From: Anseranas semipalmata
Taxonomy: Eukaryota; Chordata; Aves; Anseriformes; Anseranatidae
Direction of reading: 5' to 3'
Assembly: GCA_013399115.1 (NCBI GenBank)
Contig: VXAA01005178.1
Coordinates: 122,491-186,490 of the forward strand
Length of the DNA stretch: 64,000 nucleotides
Positions 1 to 43,202 of the stretch are shown here, piece after piece. The first letter of the stretch is position 1. Each line of letters begins with the position of its first letter. The translations under genes and the position numbers were made by a program. Below the pieces are notes generated by a model that saw nothing but the letters and a program-made list of their open reading frames with translations, did not search any database and was not told where the DNA came from.

Positions 1-270
1 TTTAAACACAACACAAAAGCCAGTGTTATTTACCATACTTTAAAGACTTTCCTTTCCCAGTGCAGGGGAAAAAAATTATACTATGCTTTAATGTGCCTAC
101 TGTGAAACAGGCTGCAAGTTATGTTAGTTTTCATATTGCTCCTGTGGAGAACGTACAACATCGTCTGTGAAAGGAGGAACGCTACTAAGGTACTTCAAGC
201 CTAATGCCCAAAAGACAGTAAAATAAAAAGGACTAATTGATAAGAAAAAAAAAGCAAGAACATCCATGGT

Positions 271-276
271 TTTATT
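271..276 (-). terminator. PHAF1: Probable PHAF1 poly(A) signal AATAAA
   Basis: Canonical hexamer on the minus strand. A T-rich stretch follows it on that strand (about 258-235), as expected of a downstream element. A second AATAAA lies 59 bases earlier in transcription (335-330) and could be used instead or as well. Confidence 0.5.
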
Positions 277-329
277 ACAAAAACACCCAGTAACTGTATT
301 TAACACAAAACAGTAACTGAGAGTCTCAT

Positions 330-335
330 TTTATT
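330..335 (-). terminator. PHAF1: Alternative PHAF1 poly(A) signal AATAAA
   Basis: First canonical hexamer met after the PHAF1 stop codon. The spacing to the next signal would give 3' ends about 60 nt apart. Confidence 0.4.
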
Positions 336-2205
336 TTGCTTTCAGTGTACATGCTCATTATTATTCCATTTAATTTACAGAAGGGCTATGTAAAATGAAA
401 TTAAAATTAGAGAGGAAACAAAAGGAAGGTTGAGGCATAGAATTTTCTTAGCAAGCAATGATCACAGGAGACAGCACAGATTGAACAGGGATTCAACAGG
501 AGTGACACCTAGGGATAAAGGTAAACAGTAACTTTTTCCTTATCCATTAGATTCTCCGTGGGGCTTTTTGTTTGTTTTAGCAAAACAGTTTAGAGTATCA
601 CAGTATACAGGAAGACTAAATGGCAAAGAACGTCTCACACACACACACCACATTTATCCCTGCTACTGGTCCAGGATCCAAAACTTCAGTTAACATTCGA
701 TTTCCTATCTCTCATTCATTGATAAACTATACAGGATTACACTGTACATGGAGTTAAAATTACAAAAATGTCATATTTACAAAATCTGTACACACATAGT
801 AAAACTCACAAAATTGTCATCTATGTATCACAAGTTGCTACACCAAAATATTAAAAATGGGATAAAATTATACATTTCTCTTGTCCATTTTTAAAAAGGG
901 TTCAATATTTCAAAGACAGACCACCTATTTCCCCCAAATAAGACTGATAAGAGAACTAGAAACCTAAAGTATCCTCCTGGGATAAAATGTTGCGAGCAGC
1001 ATCTCCCAACTAGAAAGAAGCCTATATCCTGTCTGCTGGGGTGGGGTGTGCAGTTAGCATATATGTACAGAAATGGTGAAACTACAATAAGGATGTCTTT
1101 GGCTAAACCTTTGGCATAAATTAAAATCATACATCAAAAGTTACAGAAAATGTTTTCTTGGTGATGGCAGAGCTTGGGGATTTCTTTCTGAGATACTGTT
1201 ATATACAAGTTTTACTTTCTCTAAGGAAACGGGGTAGGAAAAAAGGATTTGGGGAACAGATGAAAATGAGGCAACACTAGTTCTTCATCAAATTTTTCTG
1301 ATGTAAGAAACATTGTATCAAACCTTTTCACTAAAACATAATTCAATCATAGAAATAACCTCTTCCAGAATTTCTTTTTTTGAAACTGCGTATGAAAAAA
1401 ATCAGTAAACCAGCCATGGCAGAAAAAAATTGTTTCAGCACATCAAGTACATATTAGTGCAGGAAGGTGGATTAACTTGATCCACTGTATAAATAAGCTT
1501 TATGCACAGCGTACATTAAATAACCATCACACCCCACTCACACCCAGTACACAGATGCTCCTCAGTGAAGATAAACGTTTATCAAGTAATTAAAGTGTAT
1601 GTAGTGCAAATGTTACAACCAAGTATTATGCACATGCTACTTGCTTGGTTTAAAGTTACACAAAGATGTGGTGCCTGAAATCATGGACATATATACATCC
1701 TTGTCACACTTGGTACAATGTCCTAAGCCACAGAAATACCGATGTGTTTATATCTATATATATACACACACACGTTTTCTTAAAATGTGACCACCACATC
1801 AATACAGTAACACAAACAGACTAAAAATCAATACCTGCTTCCAGATGCTCCAAGGCTCAGAAAGTTTGTGCTTCTAACTCTTGCAGTCATTACATGCCCC
1901 CCTTCCATGTCCCCCTTCTGCCAGCTGAGACGAGGGGACAGTCGTCAGGTCTGTGCTGCATAGGATGAGGGCAACTGAGAGGAATAAACGACGGCACAGG
2001 CACCTAAGCTGCTTTCCTCCATCAACAGTTCCATGCCCCATGATGAAGGGTTGAGAGAATTTCCCCTCCACACCGCTCCTGGGTGGAAAGGCTTATTGAA
2101 AAAAACAAAAATCATAACGTGCTTTCCATATTATAAGTGGCAGCAAATCAAGGCACGCTGTACTAATTCTGTAGCATTTAGATTAGCTGACTTTGCAGGG
2201 GATGC

Positions 2206-34641
<32,436 letters not shown>

Positions 34642-34681
34642 TCACGGGCAGTGGCGGCGCCGGACCCCTGCGGGGAAGCGG

Positions 34682-34709
34682 GGAGGAGGAGGAGGAGGAG
34701 GAGGAGGAG
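34682..34709. repeat. GGA trinucleotide repeat (TCC on the PHAF1 sense strand)
   Basis: About nine GGA units, 59-86 bp upstream of the PHAF1 ATG. On the sense strand it forms a pyrimidine tract leading to CGCAG at 34672-34668. It may be in the 5' UTR or be an intronic pyrimidine tract. Confidence 0.9.
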
Positions 34710-34755
34710 CGGGGGGGGTAACGCTGGCAGCCTGCGCCCCGGCCCCCCCCTCCTC

Positions 34756-34972
34756 NNNNNNNNNNNNNNNNNNNNNNNNNNNNNNNNNNNNNNNNNNNNN
34801 NNNNNNNNNNNNNNNNNNNNNNNNNNNNNNNNNNNNNNNNNNNNNNNNNNNNNNNNNNNNNNNNNNNNNNNNNNNNNNNNNNNNNNNNNNNNNNNNNNNN
34901 NNNNNNNNNNNNNNNNNNNNNNNNNNNNNNNNNNNNNNNNNNNNNNNNNNNNNNNNNNNNNNNNNNNNNNNN
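34756..34972. other. Assembly gap of 217 N
   Basis: Unknown bases inside the PHAF1 CpG island, flanked by C-rich and G-rich sequence. It probably hides the transcription start or a non-coding first exon. Open frames running through it are artefacts. Confidence 0.99.
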
Positions 34973-35510
34973 AGGGGCGGAGGGAGGGGTGAGGCGGAGC
35001 CGGGGAGGAGCGCCCCGCCCCTTCGCCGTGGGGGTAGGGGGAAGGAGTCGGGCTGGGGAGGGGGAGGTCGCCGGTTCGAGACCCGCCTCGGCGCGCCCCG
35101 CTGGGTAGGGGACATGGAGGGTGGAGGACAACGAGGGTGGGGGACATCGCGGCTCTGCCGGGCACTGGGGACCAGGGACGCCGTGCTGCTGGAGCAGGAC
35201 AAGCTACGTGACCTAGCACCGAGCCACTTTCCCCCTCTCTCTCTGCTTAGAGGATGGCACGCTGTGCTCCTCAAAGCAAGGACACATCTTTCCCCTTAAA
35301 ACTCCACTTAAAAAAAAAAAAAAGAACTTTCCCGAAAAACGCACCTGTGATGCCACGTGTCCGCCGACCTCACGTCAGCTGGGATCGCCGGAGCCAGCCC
35401 TTAACCCAGGAGTTTTCCACGGAGGAAGAAAAGATGCTTTCATTCGGCGCGGCTGCGAGGTCGGAAGCGTCCACCCAAGCGCCAGCAGGGCGGCCGGGCC
35501 TGCCCCTCCC

Positions 35511-38500
35511 AGAGGAACCTCGCTTGCTCTCTCTTTTGGCCAAAGGACTGGTTTTCCACCACCCCCAAAAAAGTCTCACACAATTACTGTGCTGATCAAT
35601 ACTGGGGTGAGGATTTATTGAAGTATTTCTTTTGGTATGGCCAAAAATTTCTCGTTTCTCATACGGCACAAACCCACGCAGACTTTTGTTGCCTGCACAG
35701 CCAAGGCAGTAACCTCCAAAGGAAATATGTTGGAAATTTGCAACTCGCACAAAAACCCGCAGCCAAAAACACACAAAAAGGTGGGATTTCAGCTCTGCCT
35801 TGACAAAGGAAAGAGGCACATGCCGAAATGAGAAAATCCCCTTCCTTGCCCAGCTCTACGCAGCACGCGCTCCGCGCAAGAAGCACGATAAGCCACAATT
35901 TTCAGAATGCCGCGGCAGGGAGAAAAATTCAAGAGCCTGCCGTCATTCACCAAGCCGATTTCTAACCCCTTCCCAACTTAATGCTCCGACCCCGCAGCCG
36001 GGGCTGGTGCCGGGCGCTGCCGAGGCACAAAGCACAAGGCCTAAATGACACCGTGCCGGCAAACCCAGGGAAACAACAACAACAGAAAACCACCAAACCC
36101 AAATCTCGTTTTTCCGGTCGAAACACGAGGGTGGGGAACAAAGGCTTAGGTAGAAATTAGTAAGTGGCACAAGCCAGGTTAGCGAGACGAGCTCGTGAAT
36201 GACTCATTCAGGAAGAGAGGAGCAACGAGGTCACTGGCGCGGTGATGCTGTGTGAGAAGACACGGCCATCACTGCCGGTACCTCCCTGAGCTGTGGCCGG
36301 ATCCAGCCGCAACGCGGGTCCTGAGGCAGGGATGTCCGTGTGTTCTCCACGGTCCAAGCCCACCAAGCCACCTGTTGTGGCATGTGGCTGTAGTTTACAA
36401 TGCTCTGGAGGAGCACGGATGCTGTTGAGGAGCACGGATGCTCTGGAGGATGCAGCTGCAGGTCCCAGGTGAGGGACCAGCTACCCCGGGCTGGTGCTCA
36501 GTGTACCCAAACCCCTTCTGCTCGACCCCAGAAGCACAGAGTTGGCATACATGCAATGAATGATGGTAACAGGGCTCTCCCAGGGGGCTGAGGTGCTGCC
36601 ACCACCGCCAAGCCCTGCCGTGGACACCCTCACATCGGAGCGTTTTCCCAAGAAGCCACTGTGGCTTAGTCACCCCGCTTTTTCCATCACTGGCAAGGGG
36701 AGGGGAACAAAGCATTAAAAAAAACAAAAATCGGCACCAACAACAGGAACCCGCAGCCGGACCAAAAACCCAGGGGCTGTCACTGGTCAGCCCACAAGCA
36801 TCCCCAGCACGGATGCGTGGGAGTGGACCCAGGACACGCTTTGCCCTCACCGCTGCCTTTCCCAGCACCCGGCTGCCCGCTGCCGTGCTGGGGTTGCAAC
36901 CCTGAGAAAGGGGAAAATGACACAAAAGGTACCGGGAGGGACCAAAAGCACACTGGGGATCGCTCGCTTTATGCAAGCGGCGCTGGCGGTGAAGGCGAGC
37001 TGCCCTCTCCTGATGAGAAGTATTAACGCAAATCGCTTCTGCAAGGAAAGCTTCCCTGCAGCTGCCCTGCAAAATCCTTTGAAAACAGCCCCCGAACTTG
37101 GCAGTGCTATTTTGGCAGGGAGAAAGATTTCTGCTATAAAGCTCTGAAGTTGCTTTCTTTTTTTTAATTTTTTTTTTTTTTTTGAGGTGCATTTCCTGCT
37201 GAAAAGCTTTGCTTTTGCACCTAGAAATGTTTCAAAGCAGCATCTGCTGGCCCTCCCTGGGGCACCTGGCTGTGGTTTTCCCCAGCTCGGCACTGAGCAC
37301 AGGCAGCCGGGTGGTTTTGCACCACCCAGGGACCCTCCCGAGGTGGGCAGGGGCTGAACCTGCAGCACAAGCACCCGCTCGGGGCCGACGAGCTTGGCCG
37401 CATCGGGACCTCGGTGGCCACCAGCATCGCTTCCTGAACCTGAGAGCTGGGCTCTCCCCATCCTTGCCCATGTGATTCTGTGTGTTTCACAGACCTCGGC
37501 CCCTCCGGATGTATTTAAAGCCGTGATTCATCCAGGGTGAGACATAAATTGGTTCTGGCTTCATTAGGAACAGATGTGCCCCGCTTCTCTTTTATCCCAG
37601 AGGTGGTTCAGCCTCAGGAGCAATGCACGGTGCAGCATGGTGAGATGCTGCTGCAGGCTCTGATGTTTTGAGGCAGTAATTTGGTTCTTCATGGATTATT
37701 TGGCATGATGCTGAGGCCAGCAGTGCGAGCAAGGCAATGCTCGGGTCTTCCTTCCTGGGCAAGGCAACAGTTTTGAATGTGGGTCCATGCCCACCCCAGA
37801 GGAACAAGAAGCTCCTTCCAGCCACGGATGGAGCAAAGCACTGCAAAACCTCCGCCCAACCAACACCACTAGCATCAGCTTTGCCGAGCTAATCCTAAAA
37901 CTGGGGCTTCTTCAGCACTCGGTTGTGCTGGAGGCCAAGTCCTGGGATGCTCGCCCCGGCCAGGGCAGGAGCACAACAGGACCACGCAGCCCTGCCCTGC
38001 CCGGACAGACGGATGGATGCGGATGGCAAAATGCCACGAAAGTTTGAAGAAGTGGGCACCTTTGTGGGGTCGGGTGGTTTGAGGGAGTCATGCACCCCGT
38101 GGGCCCGCCGAGACTGCGTCCCAGTGGCCCCCCGCCAGCCACACTCTGCAGAGCAGAACCGAAAGCAGAACCAAAAAGAGGATCTGTCCTCGGTGTGGGA
38201 GCACCCGCCCCAGCAAGAAGGGGACAAGAGGTCCTGGGGGGGCTCCTCAGCAGCACCAGCAGCTCTGGACCAAGCGGGTGGCCGAGAGGGGCAAAGGATG
38301 CTCAGAAAGGTGGCAAGGAGCAAGCGACCCAGAGCTGCAGCTCTTGGCTGGCCCCCGTGCAAGGCTGAGCCTCCCCACATGTCCTCCCCTTCTTGTGGGG
38401 AGCAGCAGCACAGGCTCCCCAGCGCTACAGCAGCTTGGTGGCAGCCGTGCCCTGTTGCAGGGGCCACCAGGGAGACGGGGCCGGGTGCTGCAGAGGAGGC

Positions 38501-39027
38501 GGTGGGGCGGGAGGGGACCTCCGGGCCCTTTCTGGGTAAGCGACACCTCATTCTGGGAACTGAGATGCTTGGCGGCCGTCCCGCCGCAGAGGTGATGGTT
38601 AGTCTGGTGTTTCTGGATGGACCCGCTCGTTTCTGAAGAACCGTCTTCTGATGAGACAGAAGTTAGTCACCCCCACAGCTTTGCTCGCAGCCTGACAGCA
38701 ATTTAGTGCTCCCCCTGCCAACCACCCCGCTATTCCCCAAGCTTACAGCTACCCCAGCTTCACCAGGCCACCCCAGCTCATGCAGCTCCACGCGGACACA
38801 CATGAGAGACCCTTGGTCCTAAAACCAGAACCCAAAGCTGCCCGAGCCAGGGCAGGTGGAGCAGCAGCAACACCTCCTTACTGCTGTCCCCCACCCCTTT
38901 GAAGGTCCCTATCAGTTCCCCCAGCTGAGAAAGACCAAGACCCTTGTCTGGGGGCAGAGTTTCAACATCAGCACGGGCAGGGGTTTAGAAGAGGCATCTG
39001 CAAATACCATGGAAGAAAGTGCAATGA
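35511..39027. other. GC-rich intergenic region, no recognised gene
   Basis: Lies upstream of PHAF1. Long open frames overlap on both strands, for example minus 36395-37192 (265 codons), plus 37923-38636 (237) and minus 37895-38551 (218). This is the pattern expected when GC-rich DNA lacks stops, and none reads like a known protein. A poly(T) tract sits at 37155-37183. The region could contain regulatory DNA or a lineage-specific transcript. Confidence 0.6.
36401..36450. repeat. 19-bp minisatellite, about 2.6 copies
   Basis: Units tgctctggaggagcacgga (36401-36419), tgctgttgaggagcacgga (36420-36438) and a partial third (36439-36450). The first two differ at two or three positions. Confidence 0.85.
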
Positions 39028-39112
39028 AAAAATAGAATAGTTCAGTTGGAAGGGAGCTACAAAGATCAAGTCCCACTGCCGAGTCCAAATGCTCAGGAAA
39101 GAAACCTGCAGA
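39028..39112 (-). mobile_element. CR1-type LINE 3'-end fragment
   Basis: The sequence gttcagttggaagggagcta, then caaagatcaagtcccac and preceded by atagaatag, resembles the reverse complement of the avian CR1 3' end, including the terminal ATTCTAT-like repeat. It is a short, diverged, 5'-truncated copy, inserted with its sense on the minus strand. The upstream limit is unclear. Confidence 0.6.
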
Positions 39113-42100
39113 TGTCCATCAAGCTGAGGATGACCTTTCCTGCCTAACTGCCAAGAAACAGCAACCTGCAGTGCCAAAACTGTATAAAATATTAACCGGG
39201 TGTCGCACATTTGAATTAAAATAGTAGTCAAGGGAGGAAACCCAGCAATAACTCTTGGCAACACATTCCTAAATGAGCAAAGCTGAATTACATGAGCTTC
39301 GAGCACATTTTCACACCAAGCAGGAGGAGCTCAATGACAGCCCGTGGGATGGCAGAGATCATGCTTCCCAAGCATGGATGGGAGCAGGGACTTATTTCCG
39401 CAGGTTGAAAGCACTCTGTAGCAGGACGCACTCAAGATCTACGACCATAATACCCGTAAGCAAACAGAAGGATTCACTGTGAGGGCTGGAGAGGCTTCGC
39501 TGCTGCTCCCCCTGCCCCATGTCCTCCACCATGTGCTCCAACCCTCCAGACAAGCAGGGCTTCTTCGTCAGCCCAGCACACCTCCATGAGGAGAATGTAT
39601 TCGCCCATGTATTTTTGCTTTTGTGGAAAGATCCTGGAAGCATTTATCCACAATTACAAACAAGATCTCTATGTAGCTCTGCAAAGAGACCGAGAGCCGC
39701 CCTGTAAAGAAAGACGAGGACAAGAACTTGAGACCGTAATCTCCAGCCAAAGACAGAGGAAGCGTGGGGGTCCCGTTGAGGACACGGGTTGTTTTGGCAC
39801 CGATGTCCTTGCTACAGGAGGGCTCTCCCTCCCGCTTCCCAAAGCCGTAGGCTACAACAAATTCACTGGTGTGCACCCAGAACTGTTGCTGGCCCTGGCG
39901 TAACCCTTCCTCTGCCCGCTCTCCTCTTTGTCACAGCCGGTCACAGACGTTCACCCAACAGCCCTCTCTGCCTGTTAATTTGTCCGCTTGCTAAATGATG
40001 GCTTGGGAGAGGTCTGTGACCAGAAAAGCAGGAACAGCACAGGCTTGCACAAGCAGGGCTCATTAGCTGCGCTAATTGCGCACCCTCAGAACCACGCGTC
40101 CCCTCTTCTCCTCAAGCCAAGAGCCACAACCATTTTGACCAACCTAAAGAGAGCGCAAGCATGGGACTGCCCACCAGGCCGAAGGGACGTGCCCTTGAAA
40201 GGAGCAGAGCCGGTCAGCGCTGGGAAGGAACGGCTGTGGGCCCGCCGCCCCCCTCCCGCCCGCCATTTTCTCCCCTCACCTGAGGCACACAGCTACCTCC
40301 TCGTGCCCTTCAGGGAGGGCAGCCTGGCCGCCCGGCCTCTGCAGTTCAATCCACCCTCACGAGGCCTCTGCCCTGAACCGGCTTACTTCCTCCCGTGCAA
40401 ACCTCAGCTCCTCAAGTCTGAGACCTCCCCGAGGAGCGCAGCGTGAAGAGCCATCGTCTGCATCCCTTCCACCAAGGGTCGAAGCCCCAAAGCACCCCAG
40501 CAGAGTTACCAGAGCGTTATCACCCCGGCTCCGTGCTGCAGCAGTGTGTTCTCATAGGCAGCTATGCAGGCCGTGAGCAGTCCCACTTGCAGGCCTGCTT
40601 GCTTCTCCAGGCCTACACTCCGCAGGACTCTTACATGGTGTGGACAGCAAAAGCAGCGGAGTTGGAGCAGGAAGGGTCTGAGGAGGCCAGCAGGCAAGGC
40701 CCCCAGGGACAGCCGCTGTCAGACCAGCCGCTAACAGCTAGAAACAAGAGAGGAGCTTTCAGGCAAAGCCTTTTCTCCAGGTCTGTGATGTTTTTTCTTT
40801 TCTCAAGCTAACTCAGGGGAACAGTGGCAGAGAAAAAGCTAAGAAGTCAGTTTTGTGGGTCAGAGGCCACAAAACGAGAGAGGAAAATCATCACCTGCTA
40901 CAGAAAAGAAAGAGGATGGAAAGTGGGAAAGATCAAGTGACCAGATTCTGTGAAAAACGGGAAATCAGCACCTATGGAACAATGGAAAACCACTTTCCCC
41001 TAGGACAGCACCACTGAGTGTGACAGACTGGAGAGCACAGAGTCACTAACCAGAAGAGTTACGGGCACCAACAATGGCTTAGCGGAAGTCTCACCAACTT
41101 TGATAAACTGTGGATCAGACCAAGCAAGAAACATTCCCATTTTCAGCTTCTTCCCTTCCCGCAGGTGTCTGGGTTTTCCACAGCTGTCTGCCAGGGGATC
41201 ATAGCAGTGACCAAGTTAGCACACGGCTTCTCTGCGTTATTTTTTTCACTCGTGAGCTTTAAGAAATGAGCCTGAGGCAATTCTGGAAATTCACTTATCT
41301 CAATCTGTAACTGAGAAAGATGTTTAATAAAGTTACTTAAACTGTGAGGCTTAGCAGCTGTGAGCTGTGCAGCAGCTGATGAATATGCAAGCACTGAGAT
41401 TTACATTTTGTTGCAGCGTGCAGACAGGATGCAAGGCAAATGAGTTATAAGAAATGTTGCCTATGCAAATGTGCAACTCTGCCGTAACTTCTCACTGTAA
41501 TTCTCATCCTTGAAGCCATTTTTGCAGTTCACTTATTTGCATTGGAAATGTACTAACAAAATAACATACTTTAAATAAATCAGTCTTATTTCTGTGCAGA
41601 CGAGACGGATTCCTAAATACATCTGTAGTAAAGTGTCCTGAACTAATGGTGTGCAAAGAAATATGACAGTACTGTCAAGATCCTGTCAAGCCATGACATT
41701 TTGGACTTCTCCAAAACCAAGTCTCTCTCACTTAACTTCCCAGCCCTAACCTGACCAAGGCTTCTTAGACAAAACACCACAAACCTGCAGGAACAGAAAA
41801 GCTGCTGTTTTCGCCAGCAGTCTCATTTTTATCGTTGCCTGCTAGCAAAAGGGGGACCAAGAGCCCGGACCGGGACATTCATTCAGGTTTTGAAAACCTG
41901 AAGTAAAATGGGCTAAACAGTTAATATTCTGGAATCTCTTAGGTTAGAAAGAGGCCATGTAACTGCAAGAGGTTAAAAATAAAGTTGTTACCATACTTCA
42001 CTTGCTCTGGTTGGCTTGCAGCTCATGGGCGTCCTTCTCCATTCCAAGAAGCTCCAGTGTTTCCAGTGGTCTCTCACTCCCAAACCGAGCACAGCTGTCC

Positions 42101-43202
42101 CTAAGTCACGCTAACTCAGGGAAAGGTGGTAATGGTTAAAAAACCTCTTTGGCTGTAGGCGCCTCATGCAGGAGGCTTTTCAGATTCCCTCTGCTACTCA
42201 GTGCATCTGAGAAGCAAGCTCACTCCGAGAGGAACAAGGGGAAAAACTGCCTCTGTCCTTCAGCTGCCTCCACTCAAAAGGCTTTAGGTATAAAGTAGCC
42301 ATCCGCTTATGATGTACCCTGGGCAGAAAAGTGAATCATTTCATGAACTTGCAGATAAACCCACATGTTATTTAATGGCTTTCCAAATGGCTCTTTAAAC
42401 ACGCTTTGTGAAGTAAACTGCTCTGACAGGAAGAGCATGCAGTAGGTAACTGGAAGCTTCAGGAACACGGAGTCTATGTAACATCGCTTGGCACCTGTTT
42501 GTTTTTAGAGCTACCACCTTTCCAAACTACAGAGTATCTTCTGAAGAACCACAGACAACAGTCATCGTTTTTAATAGACACTACTCAGTTCCATTTACAG
42601 TCAGCTGGTAGAAGTATGAAATAAGATCATACTTTGTCCTTTTGCATGGAAACACTTCCAAAGCAGACTTCAGGTCTGGAGAAAAACAAACAAAAAACCC
42701 TGCACATGATTTTGGTACATTATCAGCATTGTCTGCCAGTGTTAGCTGCTTTAAGTTATACCAGCCAAAAATTTAGCAGCTTCAGAAGAGGTTTTCAGGT
42801 GTAGCATGTAACATTCATATCTTCCCCACAGTGCTTTACCACATTTCCTCATTTCCTCAATTTCAACATGCAAACTACCCTTTGTTTTGTCTCCTCGTCC
42901 AAAGCAGCATAATTAGAAAGGTCTGATGGCTGCTATGAAAACACATGCACACGGACTTGCTCTTCTCTAAGCCTGCACAAGGCTGACAACCCAGCGAGCC
43001 GGACTAACAGCCTCCCTGGACGAGGCATGTTGGGGTTAGGTTCGGTGACCACTGGATGTCACTATTGCTTTAAACACGGCCACCAAGACCTGCTCAGGCA
43101 GTGGGATGGAAGCAGTGCCCAGTGTCCTGTTCCTCTCCCATTAACATGTAACGCGTGGTTTTCGACTACCAGGAGGGCAGAAATGACTTCACAGCGCCTT
43201 GT
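39113..43202. other. Intergenic region downstream of CBFB, no recognised gene
   Basis: Mixed composition. A GC- and CpG-richer patch at about 40190-40330 contains AAAATGGCGGGCGG on the minus strand, similar to a YY1-type promoter motif. The remainder to 43.2 kb is unremarkable. Open frames such as plus 39988-40446 and plus 40443-40811 match nothing I know. Confidence 0.6.

Larger units (their letters stand above)
252..2205 (-). other. PHAF1: PHAF1 3' UTR (inferred extent)
   Basis: AT-rich sequence directly after the stop codon. No AATAAA is seen on the minus strand until 335-330 and 276-271, so a 3' UTR of about 1.9 kb is inferred. It contains a short CA run (about 636-649) and a TA/CA microsatellite (about 1755-1773). 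The exact end is not proven. Confidence 0.5.

Noticed and set aside
35073..35083. ggttcgagacc, resembling a tRNA B box
   Set aside because: No A box or cloverleaf could be found at the right distance upstream; the match is a chance event in GC-rich DNA.
36395..37192. 265-codon minus-strand frame starting with a Lys run
   Set aside because: The Lys run is translated poly(T) from 37155-37183, and the rest matches no known protein. Best explained by GC-rich DNA with few stops.
37923..38636. 237-codon plus-strand frame
   Set aside because: It overlaps equally long frames on the other strand and has no recognised motif.
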